Shown: positions 11,542 to 22,246 of the stretch, in pieces
How the letters are laid out: the number at the start of each line of letters is the position of its first letter
How positions within the stretch are numbered: position 1 is the first letter of the stretch
From: Herbaspirillum robiniae
GTDB taxonomy: Bacteria > Pseudomonadota > Gammaproteobacteria > Burkholderiales > Burkholderiaceae_D
DNA length: 64,000 nucleotides
Reading direction: 5' to 3'
NCBI RefSeq assembly: GCF_002213415.1
Contig: NZ_NJGU01000006.1
Span: 310,001-374,000, forward strand
Position numbers and translations under genes: made by a program
Notes under the pieces: generated by a model
Databases searched by the model: none
What the model saw: only the letters and a program-made list of their open reading frames with translations
What the model was told of the DNA's origin: nothing

Positions 11542-11605
11542 CGCCGGCGCGCATCGAAGCGATGGCGGCCCGGCGCGCCTGGCCGCCGTAAAAAACGTCA
11601 GGGCG

Positions 11606-13069
11606 TTAGGGTGCTACGGCGCCGTTGCCCGGCGCCTCGTCATGCCAGCCGCCGCCCAGCGCCTTGTACAGCGAGACCGTGGCCTGCAGGCGCTGCAGCT
11701 TGATCTGGCCGAGCTGGTTCTGCGCCTCGGACAGGATGCGCTGGGTGTCGAGCACCACCATCAGGTCTTCGGCGCCGGCACGGTAGCGGATCTCGGACAG
11801 TTCAAACGCGAAGCGCGCCTGGTCGACCTCGCCGCTCTTCAGGCGGTAACGCTCCTCCAGGCTGCGGATCGCGCCCAGCGCCTTCTCCACTTCCGAGAGC
11901 GAATTGATCACACGCTGCTGGTAGACCTGCACCAGCTCTTCCTTCTGCGCGATCGCCAGGTCGCGCTGGCTGCGCAGGCGCCCGCCGTCGAAGATCGGGG
12001 CGATCAGGCCGGCGCCGATGTTGGCGAACAGGTTGGGACCGTCGAACAGTGAAAGCAGCGCATTGCTCTGCGCGCCGGTGGAGCCGGTCAGCGTGATGCT
12101 GGGGAACAGCGCCGCGCGGGCGACGGCGACGTTGGCATTGGCCGCGGCCAGGTTGGCCTCGGCGCGACGGATATCGGGACGGCGCGTGAGCAGCTCGGAG
12201 GGCAGGCCGGCCGAGATGCGCGGCATCTGGATCTGCGCCAGGCCTTTCTCCTGCACGCGGAAATTCTGCGGCGGACGGCCCAGCAGGATCGCCAGCGCGG
12301 TCTGCGCATCCTGCTCCTGCTGCTGCAGGTCGGGAATGAGCTGCCGCTGGTTGGCCAGCGCCGAGCGCTGGCGCGCCAGGTCCAGCGGCGAGGCGGAACC
12401 GGCGCGGCTTTGCGCCTCGACCAGCTTGAGCACGCGCTCGGCGTTGCTGACGTTCTGGCGCGCGATTTCCAGGCGGTCGCGCAGCGACAATACCTGCAGA
12501 TAGGTGGAGACGATGCCGCTGGTGACCGTCAGCGCCACGGTCTCGCGGTCGTAGCGGTTGGCCCGCAGCGACGCCTCGGCGGCATCGGCGCCGGCCCGGT
12601 TCTTGCCCCAGAAGTCGATCTCGTAGCTGACCTGCAGCCCGGCGTCGGCCGAATTGCTGGGCGTGCCGCCCGACAGCGGCACGGTGCGCGCGGCATTGGC
12701 GGTGACGCCCACGTTAGGCAGCAGCGGCGCGCCGGCGATGCGCGCCTGCGCCTCGGCCTGCTTGACGCGCGAGAAGGCGGCGGCGATCTCGAAGTTGTTG
12801 TGCTGGCCCTCGTCGACCAGGTTGGACAATTCGTTGCTGCCGAACTGCTTCCACCAGTCCGAATCCGGCCACAGCTGCTCCGCGTGCGCCACATCGGCGG
12901 CGGCGCCGCTGCCCCACTTGTCGGGCACCTGCATCTCGGGGATGGGATCGGTCTCGACCTTGCGGGTGGCGCAACCGGCCAGCGCCAGCGCGGCGCACAG
13001 CGCCAGCGCGAGGCGCCTGCGGGTCGGCGCCGACGAGAGATCGGGCTTGTGAGGCTTGCTGAAATTCAT
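11606..13069 (-). CDS. Outer-membrane efflux lipoprotein (OprM/NodT family)
   Basis: This 487-residue protein starts at the ATG at 13069. A 17-codon N-terminal extension is open but lacks support. The lipobox LAGC in ALCAALALAGCATRK predicts a lipid-anchored TolC-like channel. The two repeated helical domains are recognised by NVGVTANAARTVPLSG and LPSELLTRRPDIRRAEANL. It lies 92 bp downstream of a periplasmic adaptor gene, giving the two outer parts of a tripartite exporter. No RND, MFS or ABC pump gene is adjacent, so the pump must be encoded elsewhere or shared. Confidence 0.92.
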   Translation of the reverse strand: MNFSKPHKPDLSSAPTRRRLALALCAALALAGCATRKVETDPIPEMQVPDKWGSGAAADVAHAEQLWPDSDWWKQFGSNELSNLVDEGQHNNFEIAAAFSRVKQAEAQARIAGAPLLPNVGVTANAARTVPLSGGTPSNSADAGLQVSYEIDFWGKNRAGADAAEASLRANRYDRETVALTVTSGIVSTYLQVLSLRDRLEIARQNVSNAERVLKLVEAQSRAGSASPLDLARQRSALANQRQLIPDLQQQEQDAQTALAILLGRPPQNFRVQEKGLAQIQMPRISAGLPSELLTRRPDIRRAEANLAAANANVAVARAALFPSITLTGSTGAQSNALLSLFDGPNLFANIGAGLIAPIFDGGRLRSQRDLAIAQKEELVQVYQQRVINSLSEVEKALGAIRSLEERYRLKSGEVDQARFAFELSEIRYRAGAEDLMVVLDTQRILSEAQNQLGQIKLQRLQATVSLYKALGGGWHDEAPGNGAVAP

Positions 13070-13161
13070 AGGCGGACGGTGCAAACGTGGAACGGGCCGC
13101 GCCCGTTTCCCCGGGCGCAAGCCTGTATTTTAAAGAATCCGCGAGAAAGCCCGAAACCGGC

Positions 13162-14376
13162 TTACTGCCGGGCCTGCGCGGGCGCCGCCGATGCCGCGGG
13201 CGTATTGGCCGGCAGCAGCACCTGCTCGCCTTCCTTCAGGCCCGAGACCACCTGCGCGCGCTCGCCGTCGCGGATGCCGATTTTGATCTTGCGCTGCTCC
13301 AGCTTGCCGCCCTCCAGCAGCACCTTCACGCTCTGGGTGCCGTCCAGGCCGGGCTTGGCCACCAGCGACAGCGGAATGGTCAGCGCGTGCTCGACATGGG
13401 CCAGCACGAAATAGACATCGGCGGTCATGCCGCTCATCAGCTCGCGGCTGGGGTTGGCGACGTCGAACAGCACCGTGTAGAAGGCCTTCTTGCCCTGGCG
13501 ACCGGAGTCGTCGGTGGGCAGCAGCATGATCTGGCGCAGCTTGCCGCTCCAGCGCTTGCCGGGGTAGCCGGGCGTGCTGAAGTAGGCGGTCATGCCCTTC
13601 TGCAGGCGCGTCACGTCCTCCTCGGCCACCGGCACCTGCACCGTCATGCGCGACAGGTCGGCGATGCGCATCAGCACCTCCGGATTGGCGCCCAGCATCT
13701 GGCCCACGCGCGCGTTGAGCGTGACGACGGTGCCGCCGACGGGGGCCTCGATGCGGTTCTGCTTCTGGATCAACTCGTCTTCCTTGATGGCCGCCTCGGT
13801 CTGCTGGATCTGCGCATTGGTGGCGTCCACCCTGGCCGCGGCCGCGTACATGTTCATGCGCGAGGATTCATACGACTCTTCGCGGGTGGCGTTCTCCGCC
13901 TTCAGCTGGGTCTGGCGCTGGAACTGCAGCTGGGCGAAATCAAGCTGGGCGTTCTGCCCGGCCAGTTCGGCCTTCAGGCGCGCCAGCTGCGCGCGGTTGT
14001 TCTCGATGCGGCTGTTCTGCACCGCCGGCGAAACGGTGACCAGCACCTTGCCGGCCTTCACCACCTCGCCAATGGCCACGTCGACGCCGTCGATCTGGCC
14101 CGCGACCCGGGAGCCGACGTCGACATAGTTCTGCACCACCACGTTGCCGGTGGCGTTGACCACCTGTTCGATGTCGGCCTTCTCGACCCTGGCCGTCTCC
14201 AGCTTCACCGGCACCGGCTTGGCCGGCGCGGGCGCCGGGCGGTTCTGCCAGAAGGCGATGCCGCCCGCCACCAGCGCCGCCGCCAGCAGGCCGCCGCCCC
14301 ACAGCGCGCCCTTGTGCGAGGCGCCGTGCGCGGCTGGCGGCGTGTGTTGCGGGATGTTGTCGTGCGGCTCGCTCAT
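13162..14376 (-). CDS. Periplasmic adaptor (membrane fusion protein), MacA-like
   Basis: This 404-residue protein has an N-terminal membrane anchor (GLLAAALVAGGIAFW) and a barrel-sandwich half, VDVGSRVAGQIDGVDVAIGEVVKAG. A long helical hairpin rich in Gln/Ala spans about 115-185, and the second lipoyl half is NRIEAPVGGTVV. The DIEQVVNATGNV region resembles MacA, which works with an ABC pump of the MacB type. It bridges pump and outer-membrane channel. Downstream is the OprM-like gene and upstream is opgH (87 bp). The missing pump is notable; it might pair with a distant MacB. Confidence 0.88.
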   Translation of the reverse strand: MSEPHDNIPQHTPPAAHGASHKGALWGGGLLAAALVAGGIAFWQNRPAPAPAKPVPVKLETARVEKADIEQVVNATGNVVVQNYVDVGSRVAGQIDGVDVAIGEVVKAGKVLVTVSPAVQNSRIENNRAQLARLKAELAGQNAQLDFAQLQFQRQTQLKAENATREESYESSRMNMYAAAARVDATNAQIQQTEAAIKEDELIQKQNRIEAPVGGTVVTLNARVGQMLGANPEVLMRIADLSRMTVQVPVAEEDVTRLQKGMTAYFSTPGYPGKRWSGKLRQIMLLPTDDSGRQGKKAFYTVLFDVANPSRELMSGMTADVYFVLAHVEHALTIPLSLVAKPGLDGTQSVKVLLEGGKLEQRKIKIGIRDGERAQVVSGLKEGEQVLLPANTPAASAAPAQARQ

Positions 14377-14463
14377 GATGGCAGTGGTTGCTTGCGATAA
14401 TGATTTCAGAAAAAGATGACGGCCGGATTACTCCGGCCGCACTGGCTTGCCGATGCCGCCCCC

Positions 14464-17070
14464 TCAGGCGGCAAGCGCTTGCGGCGGCAGTTGGCCCAGC
14501 GCCGCGCGCCAGTCGGCGTGCACCTCCGGCGCGCCGCTCCACACCGCCTGGTGCAGTTGCGACAACAGGCCGGGTTCTTCCAGCAGGCTGTTCTTCTGCT
14601 TGTCGTTCAGGGCGTCCGGACCGTCCTTGAGCGCGGTGCGCACCAGCTTCTCGCGCAGGTGCTGCGTGAGCTGCGGCACGGCCGGATGGGCGTGCGCGGT
14701 GGCGCACACCAGCGCGTTGAAGGACGGATCGACCACCGCCTCGACGAAGCCCGGCAGCGCCGGCGTCTCGTTGAAGTGGCGCACGGTCTCCAGCAGCTCG
14801 AACGGCGGCGTGGTCTCTTCCGGGATCTTGAACAGGCCGGCGCGGCGGAAACCCCGGCCGAAGGTCACGCGCGAGGACAGCACCGACACCGGCACCGACA
14901 CCGCCAGCGAACCGGCGATGGGAATGAGCCACCAGATGAAGGACGGATTGAGCCAGTAGACCGCCGCGCCCCACACCACGCCCAACAGCGAATGCCAGCC
15001 GTGGCGGCGCATCGCCTCGCCCCAGCCGGTTTCGTTGTCGGCGCGCGGCGGCGATTTCCAGCCGGCGTTCCAGCCGAGGAAGGCGCCCAGCACGAAGCGC
15101 GTGTGGAACAGCATGCGCACCGGCGCCAGCGCCATCGAGAACAGCAGCTCGATCACCATGCTCACGAACAGCGCCAGCGCGCCGCCGAAGCCGCGCGCGC
15201 CCTTCACCGCGAACAGCAGCACCGCCAGGATCTTGGGCAAGAACAGGATGGTGGCGGTGGCCGACACTAGCGCCAGCGCCTTCTCGGGATGCCATTCGGG
15301 CCAGATCGGGAACAGCTGGCGCGGCGAAGTGAAGTACTGCGGGTCGATCAGCGTATGCGCGGCCAGCAGCACGGTGGACAACAGCAGGAACAACGCCCAC
15401 AGCGGCGCCGACACGTAGGCCATGACGCCGGTGACGAACACCGCGCGGTGCACGACGTGCATGCCGCGCGCCAGGAACAGCTTGAAGTTCATCAGGTTGC
15501 CCTGGCACCAGCGGCGGTCGCGGCTCAACTCGTCGAGCAGGTTGGGCGGCATCTCTTCGTAGCTGCCGTCGAGGTCGTAGGCGATCCAGACCGACCAGCC
15601 GGCGCGACGCATCAGCGAAGCCTCGACGAAGTCGTGCGACATGATGGGGCCGGACAGGTTGCCGCGGCCCGGCAGCGGCGCCAGCGCGCAGTGCTTCATG
15701 AAGGGCTTCAGGCGGATGATGGCGTTGTGGCCCCAGAAGTGCGACTCGCCCAGCTGCCAGTAGTGCAGGCCGGCGGTAAACAGCGGGCCGTACACGCGCG
15801 TGGAGAACTGCTGGATGCGGGCATACAGCGTGTCGCGCCCGGCCGCGCGCGGCGCGGTCTGGATGATACCGGCGCCGGGATGCTCTTCCATCAGGCGGGT
15901 CAGCTTGGTGAGGCACTCGCCGGTCATCACGCTGTCGGCGTCCAGCACCACCATGTAGCGGTAGTCGGCGCCCCAGCGGCGGCAGAAGTCGTCCAGGTTG
16001 CCGCTCTTGCGCTTGACGCGGCGGCGGCGATGGCGATAGAAGATGCGCCCGAAACCGCCGGTCTCCCGGCACAGCGCGGCCCAGGCCGCGGTCTCGGCGG
16101 CGCAGATGTCGGCCTCGCCGCTGTCGGAGAGAATGAAGAAGTCGAAGTGCTCCAGCTGCCCGGTGCGCTCCAGCGACTCGTAGGTGGCGCGCAAGCCGGC
16201 AAACACCCGCGCCACGTCCTCGTTGCAGATCGGCATGACGATGGCGGTGCGGGCATCGGGGGCGATGTCCTTGTTGCCGGCCTTCTCGTGCGAGATCAGG
16301 TATTCGTCGTCGCCGCGCATGAGCACCAGGAAGCCGGTCATGGCGGTCCAGAAACCGGCCGACACCCACAGGAACAGCAGCGCGAACAGGCCCAGCACCA
16401 GCATCTCCAGCGGCTTGGTGCCGTGATACGGCAGCACGTCGCTCATGAAGTAGGTGGCCATCGAGGTCTGCAGCACCATCAGCACCAGGAGCGTGATGCG
16501 GCGCAGGTTGCCGGTGCGCTGCCAGTGGCCCTTGGGGTCCGGCGCGTCGGACTTGTCGAGATGGTCTTCGACATAGTGCGGCTCGGCCGGATGCTCGGGC
16601 TCGACGGCCTTGGCCTTCTTGCGGCGCCAGCGGCTGGGGCGGCGCTCCAGGCGGCGGTTCTCCTCCTCCACCCAGCGGGCGAAGGGATTGAGCTCGCCCC
16701 AGGGACGGGGCACCATGGATTTGCGGTTCAGCGGCGGCGCCACGGCGATATGTGGCTGGCCGCGGTCTTCGCCGACGGCCGGCGCGTTCGCGCCCGGCGC
16801 GCCGCTCACGTCGGTCGATTCGGCCGCAGCCGGATACAGCAGGGCCAGGCGCGCGTCGATGGAGGCCTGGGCGGCAGAGGCGTCGCCGGCAGGGCCGGTA
16901 TCGCCGGCGTCGCGCCCGGAAGCCTGCGCCAGCACGCGGTGCAGGTCCGCCACCGGGTCGCCGGAGCCGATCGCACCCGCCCGCGCCGCCAGTTCACGAC
17001 GTTGCTCAGGCGACAGCGGCAGGCGCGCGAGGTAGTCTTCGAGCGCCTGGGATGCTGCCGACGTCTGCAT
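14464..17070 (-). CDS. opgH: Glucans biosynthesis glucosyltransferase H
   Basis: This is an inner-membrane family-2 glucosyltransferase of 868 residues that polymerises UDP-glucose into the beta-1,2 backbone of osmoregulated periplasmic glucans. The soluble N-terminal part is followed by a membrane segment near [16 protein letters not shown]. The GT-A domain has VVLDADSVM and the processive-enzyme motif in DRRWCQGNL, and further membrane spans follow. The ATG at 17070 overlaps the opgG stop codon as TAATG, indicating translational coupling; a GTG nine codons upstream is less likely. It acts with OpgG. Confidence 0.96.
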   Translation of the reverse strand: MQTSAASQALEDYLARLPLSPEQRRELAARAGAIGSGDPVADLHRVLAQASGRDAGDTGPAGDASAAQASIDARLALLYPAAAESTDVSGAPGANAPAVGEDRGQPHIAVAPPLNRKSMVPRPWGELNPFARWVEEENRRLERRPSRWRRKKAKAVEPEHPAEPHYVEDHLDKSDAPDPKGHWQRTGNLRRITLLVLMVLQTSMATYFMSDVLPYHGTKPLEMLVLGLFALLFLWVSAGFWTAMTGFLVLMRGDDEYLISHEKAGNKDIAPDARTAIVMPICNEDVARVFAGLRATYESLERTGQLEHFDFFILSDSGEADICAAETAAWAALCRETGGFGRIFYRHRRRRVKRKSGNLDDFCRRWGADYRYMVVLDADSVMTGECLTKLTRLMEEHPGAGIIQTAPRAAGRDTLYARIQQFSTRVYGPLFTAGLHYWQLGESHFWGHNAIIRLKPFMKHCALAPLPGRGNLSGPIMSHDFVEASLMRRAGWSVWIAYDLDGSYEEMPPNLLDELSRDRRWCQGNLMNFKLFLARGMHVVHRAVFVTGVMAYVSAPLWALFLLLSTVLLAAHTLIDPQYFTSPRQLFPIWPEWHPEKALALVSATATILFLPKILAVLLFAVKGARGFGGALALFVSMVIELLFSMALAPVRMLFHTRFVLGAFLGWNAGWKSPPRADNETGWGEAMRRHGWHSLLGVVWGAAVYWLNPSFIWWLIPIAGSLAVSVPVSVLSSRVTFGRGFRRAGLFKIPEETTPPFELLETVRHFNETPALPGFVEAVVDPSFNALVCATAHAHPAVPQLTQHLREKLVRTALKDGPDALNDKQKNSLLEEPGLLSQLHQAVWSGAPEVHADWRAALGQLPPQALAA

Positions 17071-18689
17071 TAGTTGGGGGGTAATATGTAGCTCCACGTT
17101 TCTGACAAGGTTGTGCCGCCGTTGGCATTGCGCAGGAAACCGCGCAGCTCGACCGGCTTGTTATCTTCCACCCGGCGCAGCTTGACTTCAATGCGCCAGC
17201 CGCCGGTCACGTCGTTCTTGCGAGTGGTCACGCTCGCGATCTTGCCGTTGGCGTCAGCCTCGACCACGCCCTCGACACGGGCGTTGGCGGGCAGCTTCTT
17301 GAGCGAGCCGCCGTCGAAGTCGATCGCCAGGGCCTGGGAATCATCCTGCTTGCCGTCCTGCTTCGGACGGTAGCCGTGGCCGAAGCGGGTCTGCGTGACC
17401 CAGGCCAGCGGCGGACGCTTCTCGTTTTCCTTCTGCCACAGCAGGCGGTATTCCACATTCATCGGCTGGCCGGCCTTGGGCATGGTGTTCGGGATCCAGT
17501 AGGCCACGATGTTGTCGTTGGTCTCGTCGGGCGTGGGGATCTGCACCAGCTCGACGCGACCCGAACCCCACTTGCCCTTGGGCTCGACCCAGGCGCTCGG
17601 GCGCGACTGGTAGTTGTAGTCGAGGTCCTGGTAGCTGGAGAAGTCGCGGTCGCGCTGCATCAGGCCGAAGCCCAGCGGGTTGTCGAACGAGAACGAGGTC
17701 ACCAGCAGGCGCTTGGGGTTCACCAGCGGACGCCACAGCCATTCGCCGGTGCCCGACTGCATCAGCAGGCCGTCCGAATCGTGCACCTCGGGACGGAAGT
17801 CGTCGCCCGGACCCGGCTGGTTCTCGCCGAACAGGAACATGCTGGTCAGCGGCGCAATGCCCAGCTTGGTCACGTTGCCGCGCAGGTAGATCTGGGCCTT
17901 CACGTCCATCACCGTGTCCACGCCCGGCTTGAGCACGAAGCGGTAGGCGCCGGTGGCGCGCGGCGAATCCAGCAGGGCGTAGACGACCAGCTCCTTGGCC
18001 TCGGCCGAGGGACGCTCCAGCCAGAACTCGGTGAAGCGCGGGAACTCCTCGCCGGAATACAAGGCAGTGTCGATCGCCAGGCCGCGCGCCGACAGGCCGT
18101 AACCCTGCCCCTTGCCCATCGCGCGGAAGTAGCTCGCACCCTGGAAGGTCAGCACGTCATCCTTGACCTTGGCCGAGTTGACCGGGAAACGGATGCGGAA
18201 ACCGGCAAAGCCGATATTGCGCAGCGAGCGCGGATCGATGTTGCGGTTGGCGCTGTAGTCGAACAGGGCCGGGCTGAAATTGATCTCGCGCACCGCGCCG
18301 CCGACCACTTCGTTGACCTTGACCGGCTCGTTGAAATTGCCGCCCAGGTGAATGAAGGACAGCTCGAACGGCAGCTTCTGCGCGCCCCAGTACGCCTTGT
18401 CGGCGCGGAAGCGGATCTGGTTGGCCTGTTCATAACTCAAGTCGCGGATGGACTTGGGCAGCTCGTCGGAAGGCTTCTTGTACGATTTGGACGCCAGCGT
18501 CTTGGCGCGCGCGGCCACCGTATTGAAATCGAAGGCGAATGCCGCCTGGTGGAACGCCAGCAAACCCATCAGGGTTGCCGGAACAACAAGACGGCGCCAC
18601 CAGGACGGTCTTGCGGCGCGGCGCGCGGATGTGGATCCGGTTGCCGGCCATGAGGTGGTGTGAAGCGGCATTATTGTTTTGTCTGACAT
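17070..18689 (-). CDS. opgG: Glucans biosynthesis protein G
   Basis: OpgG is the periplasmic partner of OpgH and is needed to branch or release the glucan chains. I chose the ATG at 18689 (539 residues), which gives a basic N-terminus followed by a signal peptide [19 protein letters not shown]. The upstream open frame of 55 codons lacks family resemblance. Recognisable blocks are [18 protein letters not shown] and [24 protein letters not shown]. The gene heads an operon with opgH and possibly the adaptor and outer-membrane genes. Confidence 0.95.
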   Translation of the reverse strand: MSDKTIMPLHTTSWPATGSTSARRAARPSWWRRLVVPATLMGLLAFHQAAFAFDFNTVAARAKTLASKSYKKPSDELPKSIRDLSYEQANQIRFRADKAYWGAQKLPFELSFIHLGGNFNEPVKVNEVVGGAVREINFSPALFDYSANRNIDPRSLRNIGFAGFRIRFPVNSAKVKDDVLTFQGASYFRAMGKGQGYGLSARGLAIDTALYSGEEFPRFTEFWLERPSAEAKELVVYALLDSPRATGAYRFVLKPGVDTVMDVKAQIYLRGNVTKLGIAPLTSMFLFGENQPGPGDDFRPEVHDSDGLLMQSGTGEWLWRPLVNPKRLLVTSFSFDNPLGFGLMQRDRDFSSYQDLDYNYQSRPSAWVEPKGKWGSGRVELVQIPTPDETNDNIVAYWIPNTMPKAGQPMNVEYRLLWQKENEKRPPLAWVTQTRFGHGYRPKQDGKQDDSQALAIDFDGGSLKKLPANARVEGVVEADANGKIASVTTRKNDVTGGWRIEVKLRRVEDNKPVELRGFLRNANGGTTLSETWSYILPPN

Positions 18690-19227
18690 GCAATTTTCTG
18701 GTTGGAGTGCTTTCCCCCGGAGGCGGAATCGACCGCCGCCGGTCTTTTCCCGGCCTGGACCGCTGGAATGAACCATCGGCGCGGCCTGGAAAGCAGGCGC
18801 TAGTTTACCCAAATGTTGCGTGAATTGTTCGAGCGGATGGCGTGAAACCGGCATTTACCGGCGCCATTACCCGCCGGCAACGTCTCCCGCGGGGCTGCCG
18901 GGGCGATTGCGGGCGGCGCCTGCATCGAACGACCCGCCGAACGGCCAACGCAACCCCTGACGGCGATGTCTGGGCGGGATCCCCCGCCGCATCGCGGTGC
19001 CTGCCGCCGCGACGCTTCTGTCGAGCTCGTCCCAGGCGGCACGCGGGCAGTCTGTCGAAACTGTTCCGATCAGTGCACTGTCTGGTATAAGGGCGGCGGT
19101 GGAACAGAAAGTTCCGTGATGCAGCATTGCGTCCTGTAACATTGCGGCTTCGGCGCCGCGCGGGATCTTCCGCCGCGTCGTCCGGCTCCACCTTCGACCC
19201 AGCAACCATCCATCCGACCAAGCGCGC
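18690..19227. other. 538-bp divergent intergenic region, opgG / folA
   Basis: No gene, RNA or clear repeat is supported here. The region must hold the opgG and folA promoters. Only weak -10 resemblances (GGTATAAG near 19083) are visible. Confidence 0.5.
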
Positions 19228-19722
19228 ATGAGCACTTCCGCAGGCAACCTGACCATCGTCGTGGCCACCGACAAGAACAACGGCATCGGCATCAACAACA
19301 CCCTGCCCTGGCGCCTGCCGGAAGACCTGGCGCATTTCAAGCGCACCACCTCCGGCCACGCCATCCTGATGGGCCGCAAGACCTTCGAGTCGATCGGCCG
19401 TCCGCTGCCCAACCGCCGCAACATCGTCATCAGCCGCAATGCCGGCTGGCAACACGAGGGCGTGGAAACGGCCGGCTCGCTGCAAGCCGCGGCCGAGCTG
19501 GCCGCGGGCGCCCCCGCCTTCGTCATCGGCGGCGCGCAGATCTATGCCGAAGCGCTGCCGCTGGTGAACCGCCTGATCGTCACGCGCATCGAACAGGCTT
19601 TCGCGTGCGACGCGTTTTTCCCGGCGCTCGACGAGCAGGTCTGGAAGGAGACGGCGCGCGAAGAACACCGCAGCGAAACCGGCGGATTCGACTACGCTTT
19701 TGTGACATACGAAAGACGTTGA
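19228..19722 (+). CDS. folA: Dihydrofolate reductase
   Basis: This 164-residue enzyme reduces dihydrofolate to tetrahydrofolate with NADPH, recycling the product of ThyA. Conserved elements are NNGIGINNTLPWRLPEDLAHFK (active-site loop with the acidic residue), ILMGRKTFESIGRPLP (cofactor site) and VIGGAQIYAEALP. It has standard length. It is divergent from opgG and followed by a decarboxylase gene after 201 bp. Confidence 0.97.
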   Translation: MSTSAGNLTIVVATDKNNGIGINNTLPWRLPEDLAHFKRTTSGHAILMGRKTFESIGRPLPNRRNIVISRNAGWQHEGVETAGSLQAAAELAAGAPAFVIGGAQIYAEALPLVNRLIVTRIEQAFACDAFFPALDEQVWKETAREEHRSETGGFDYAFVTYERR

Positions 19723-19757
19723 AGGGGCGGCGCCCCCGCCCTGTTGTTTTTTCCCGT
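19723..19757 (+). terminator. Probable terminator after folA
   Basis: A GC-rich inverted repeat (GGGGCGG / CCCGCCC region, 19726-19741) is followed by TGTTGTTTTTTCCC. The stem is short and imperfect, so the call is moderate. Confidence 0.5.
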
Positions 19758-19923
19758 TTTTGCTTAATATGCGCACCTCTTTTGCGCATATCTGCGACAA
19801 TCCCGCTTTCTTTTTTTCGGCGCGCAAGCCCTGCCAGCCCAGGCGCAGTTCCCGCAGTTTATTTTCACCCATGAGTCCCGACCGCGCCTGCGGACCGGCC
19901 GCACTCTAGCCCTGGAGAACACA

Positions 19924-22176
19924 ATGAAATTCCGTTTCCCCATCGTCATCATCGACGAAGACTTCCGTTCCGAGAACACCTCGGGCCTCGGCATTCGCGC
20001 CCTGGCCGACGCCATCCAGGCGGAAGGCATGGAAGTGCTGGGCGTGACCAGCTACGGCGACCTGGCCCAGTTCGCGCAGCAGCAGTCGCGCGCCTCGGCC
20101 TTCATCCTGTCGATCGACGATGAGGAACTGGGCGCCGGCTCCCATGAGGAAACCGATTTCGCGCTCAAGGCCCTGCGCGCCTTCGTCGGCGAGATCCGCC
20201 ACAAGAACGCCGACATCCCCATCTACCTGTACGGTGAAACCCGCACCTCGCGCCACATCCCCAACGATGTGCTGCGCGAACTGCACGGCTTCATCCACAT
20301 GTTCGAAGACACCCCGGAGTTCGTGGCGCGCCACATCATCCGCGAAGCCAAGTCCTACCTCGACGGCCTGGCGCCGCCGTTCTTCCGTGCGCTGGTGGAA
20401 TACGCCAACGACGGCTCCTATTCCTGGCACTGCCCCGGCCACTCGGGCGGCGTGGCTTTCCTGAAGTCGCCGGTGGGCCAGATGTTCCACCAGTTCTTCG
20501 GCGAGAACATGCTGCGCGCCGACGTCTGCAACGCCGTGGAAGAGCTGGGCCAGCTGCTGGACCACACCGGCCCGGTCGCCAATTCGGAACGCAACGCCGC
20601 GCGCATCTTCAACGCCGACCACTGCTACTTCGTCACCAACGGCACCTCGACCTCCAACAAGATGGTCTGGCACTCGACCGTCGCCCCGGGCGACATCGTG
20701 GTGGTGGACCGCAACTGCCACAAGTCGATCCTGCACTCGATCATCATGACCGGCGCGATTCCCGTGTTCCTGATGCCGACCCGCAATCACCTGGGCATCA
20801 TCGGCCCGATCCCGCTGGAAGAGTTCACGCTCGAAAGCATCCAGAAGAAGATCGAAGCCAACCCCTTCGCGCGCGAAGCGAAGAACAAGAAGCCGCGCAT
20901 CCTGACCATCACGCAATCGACCTACGACGGCGTGGTCTACAACGTCGAAACCTTGCGCGAAATGCTCGACGGCGAGATCGACACCCTGCACTTCGACGAA
21001 GCCTGGCTGCCGCACGCCACCTTCCACGACTTCTACAAGAACATGCACGCCATCGGCAAGGACCGTCCGCGCGCCAAGAAGTCGATGATCTTCGCCACCC
21101 AGTCGACCCACAAGCTGCTGGCCGGCCTGTCGCAAGCCTCGCAGGTGCTGGTGCGCGAATCGGAAACCGTGCAACTGGACCAGGACGCCTTCAATGAAGC
21201 CTTCCTGATGCACACCTCGACCTCGCCGCAGTACTCCATCATCGCCTCGTGCGACGTGGCCGCGGCCATGATGGAAGCGCCCGGCGGCACCGCGCTGGTG
21301 GAAGAATCCATCCTCGAGGCGCTGGACTTCCGCCGCGCCATGAAGAAGATCGACCAGGAGTTCGACAACGAATGGTGGTTCCAGGTCTGGGGCCCCAACC
21401 AGTTCGCGGCCGACGGCATCGGCGAGCGCGAGGACTGGGTCATCAAGGCCGAAGACGACTGGCACGGCTTCGGCAACCTGGCGCCGGGCTTCAACATGCT
21501 GGACCCGATCAAGGCCACCATCGTCAACCCCGGCCTGGCGCTCAACGGCCAGTTCGGCGAGACCGGCATCCCGGCCTCGATCGTGACCAAGTACCTGGCC
21601 GAGCACGGCGTCATCGTCGAGAAGTGCGGCCTGTACTCGTTCTTCATCATGTTCACCATCGGCATCACCAAGGGCCGCTGGAACACGCTGGTCACCGCCC
21701 TGCAGCAGTTCAAGGACGACTACGACAAGAACGCGCCGATCTGGCGCATCCTGCCCGAGTTCGCCCAGCGCAACCCGCGCTACGAGCGCCTGGGCCTGCG
21801 CGACCTGTGCCAGCAGATCCACGAGACCTACCGCGCCTACGACGTGGCGCGCCTGACGACCGAAATGTACCTGTCGGACATGCAGCCGGCGATGAAGCCC
21901 TCGGACGCCTTCTCCAAGATGGCGCACCGCGAGATCGAGCGCGTGCCGCTGGACGAGCTGGAAGGCCGCGTCACTTCGATCCTGCTGACCCCGTATCCGC
22001 CGGGCATCCCGCTGCTGATCCCGGGCGAGATCTTCAACAAGACCATCGTCGACTACCTGAAATTCGCGCGCGACTTCAACGAGAAATTCCCGGGCTTCGA
22101 AACCGACGTGCACGGCCTGGTCAAGCGCGAAGTCAACGGCCGTCGTGACTACTTCGTGGATTGCGTGAAGCAGTAA
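19924..22176 (+). CDS. Arginine/lysine/ornithine decarboxylase (fold-type I, acid-resistance type)
   Basis: This 750-residue PLP enzyme has the N-terminal receiver-like wing domain (FPIVIIDEDFRSENTSGLG and the SIDDEE stretch). The PLP core has the Schiff-base Lys397 in QSTHKLLAGLSQAS and HFDEAWLPHA supplying the Asp that contacts the ring nitrogen. A C-terminal domain completes it. Length and motifs match AdiA/LdcC/SpeF relatives that remove CO2 from a basic amino acid, either for acid resistance or polyamine synthesis. Which amino acid is used is not decided by what I can see. No antiporter gene is adjacent, which favours a biosynthetic role. Confidence 0.93.
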   Translation: MKFRFPIVIIDEDFRSENTSGLGIRALADAIQAEGMEVLGVTSYGDLAQFAQQQSRASAFILSIDDEELGAGSHEETDFALKALRAFVGEIRHKNADIPIYLYGETRTSRHIPNDVLRELHGFIHMFEDTPEFVARHIIREAKSYLDGLAPPFFRALVEYANDGSYSWHCPGHSGGVAFLKSPVGQMFHQFFGENMLRADVCNAVEELGQLLDHTGPVANSERNAARIFNADHCYFVTNGTSTSNKMVWHSTVAPGDIVVVDRNCHKSILHSIIMTGAIPVFLMPTRNHLGIIGPIPLEEFTLESIQKKIEANPFAREAKNKKPRILTITQSTYDGVVYNVETLREMLDGEIDTLHFDEAWLPHATFHDFYKNMHAIGKDRPRAKKSMIFATQSTHKLLAGLSQASQVLVRESETVQLDQDAFNEAFLMHTSTSPQYSIIASCDVAAAMMEAPGGTALVEESILEALDFRRAMKKIDQEFDNEWWFQVWGPNQFAADGIGEREDWVIKAEDDWHGFGNLAPGFNMLDPIKATIVNPGLALNGQFGETGIPASIVTKYLAEHGVIVEKCGLYSFFIMFTIGITKGRWNTLVTALQQFKDDYDKNAPIWRILPEFAQRNPRYERLGLRDLCQQIHETYRAYDVARLTTEMYLSDMQPAMKPSDAFSKMAHREIERVPLDELEGRVTSILLTPYPPGIPLLIPGEIFNKTIVDYLKFARDFNEKFPGFETDVHGLVKREVNGRRDYFVDCVKQ

Positions 22177-22196
22177 CGGCAGAACAAGCGCCCATG

Positions 22197-22236
22197 AAAA
22201 AAGCCGATACCGTTGTCACGGTATCGGCTTTTTTCT
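22197..22236. terminator. Bidirectional terminator between decarboxylase and ChrA genes
   Basis: GCCGATACCGT (22203-22213) and ACGGTATCGGC (22218-22228) form a perfect 11-bp stem with a 4-nt loop. It is flanked by A-run and T-run, so it can stop the decarboxylase transcript on + and the ChrA pair on -. Confidence 0.93.
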
Positions 22237-22246
22237 TGCCTGCAGC

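Noticed and set aside
13940..16369. 809-codon minus-strand frame overlapping opgH
   Set aside because: Out-of-frame shadow of opgH; Arg/Pro/Ala-rich and spanning an intergenic gap.
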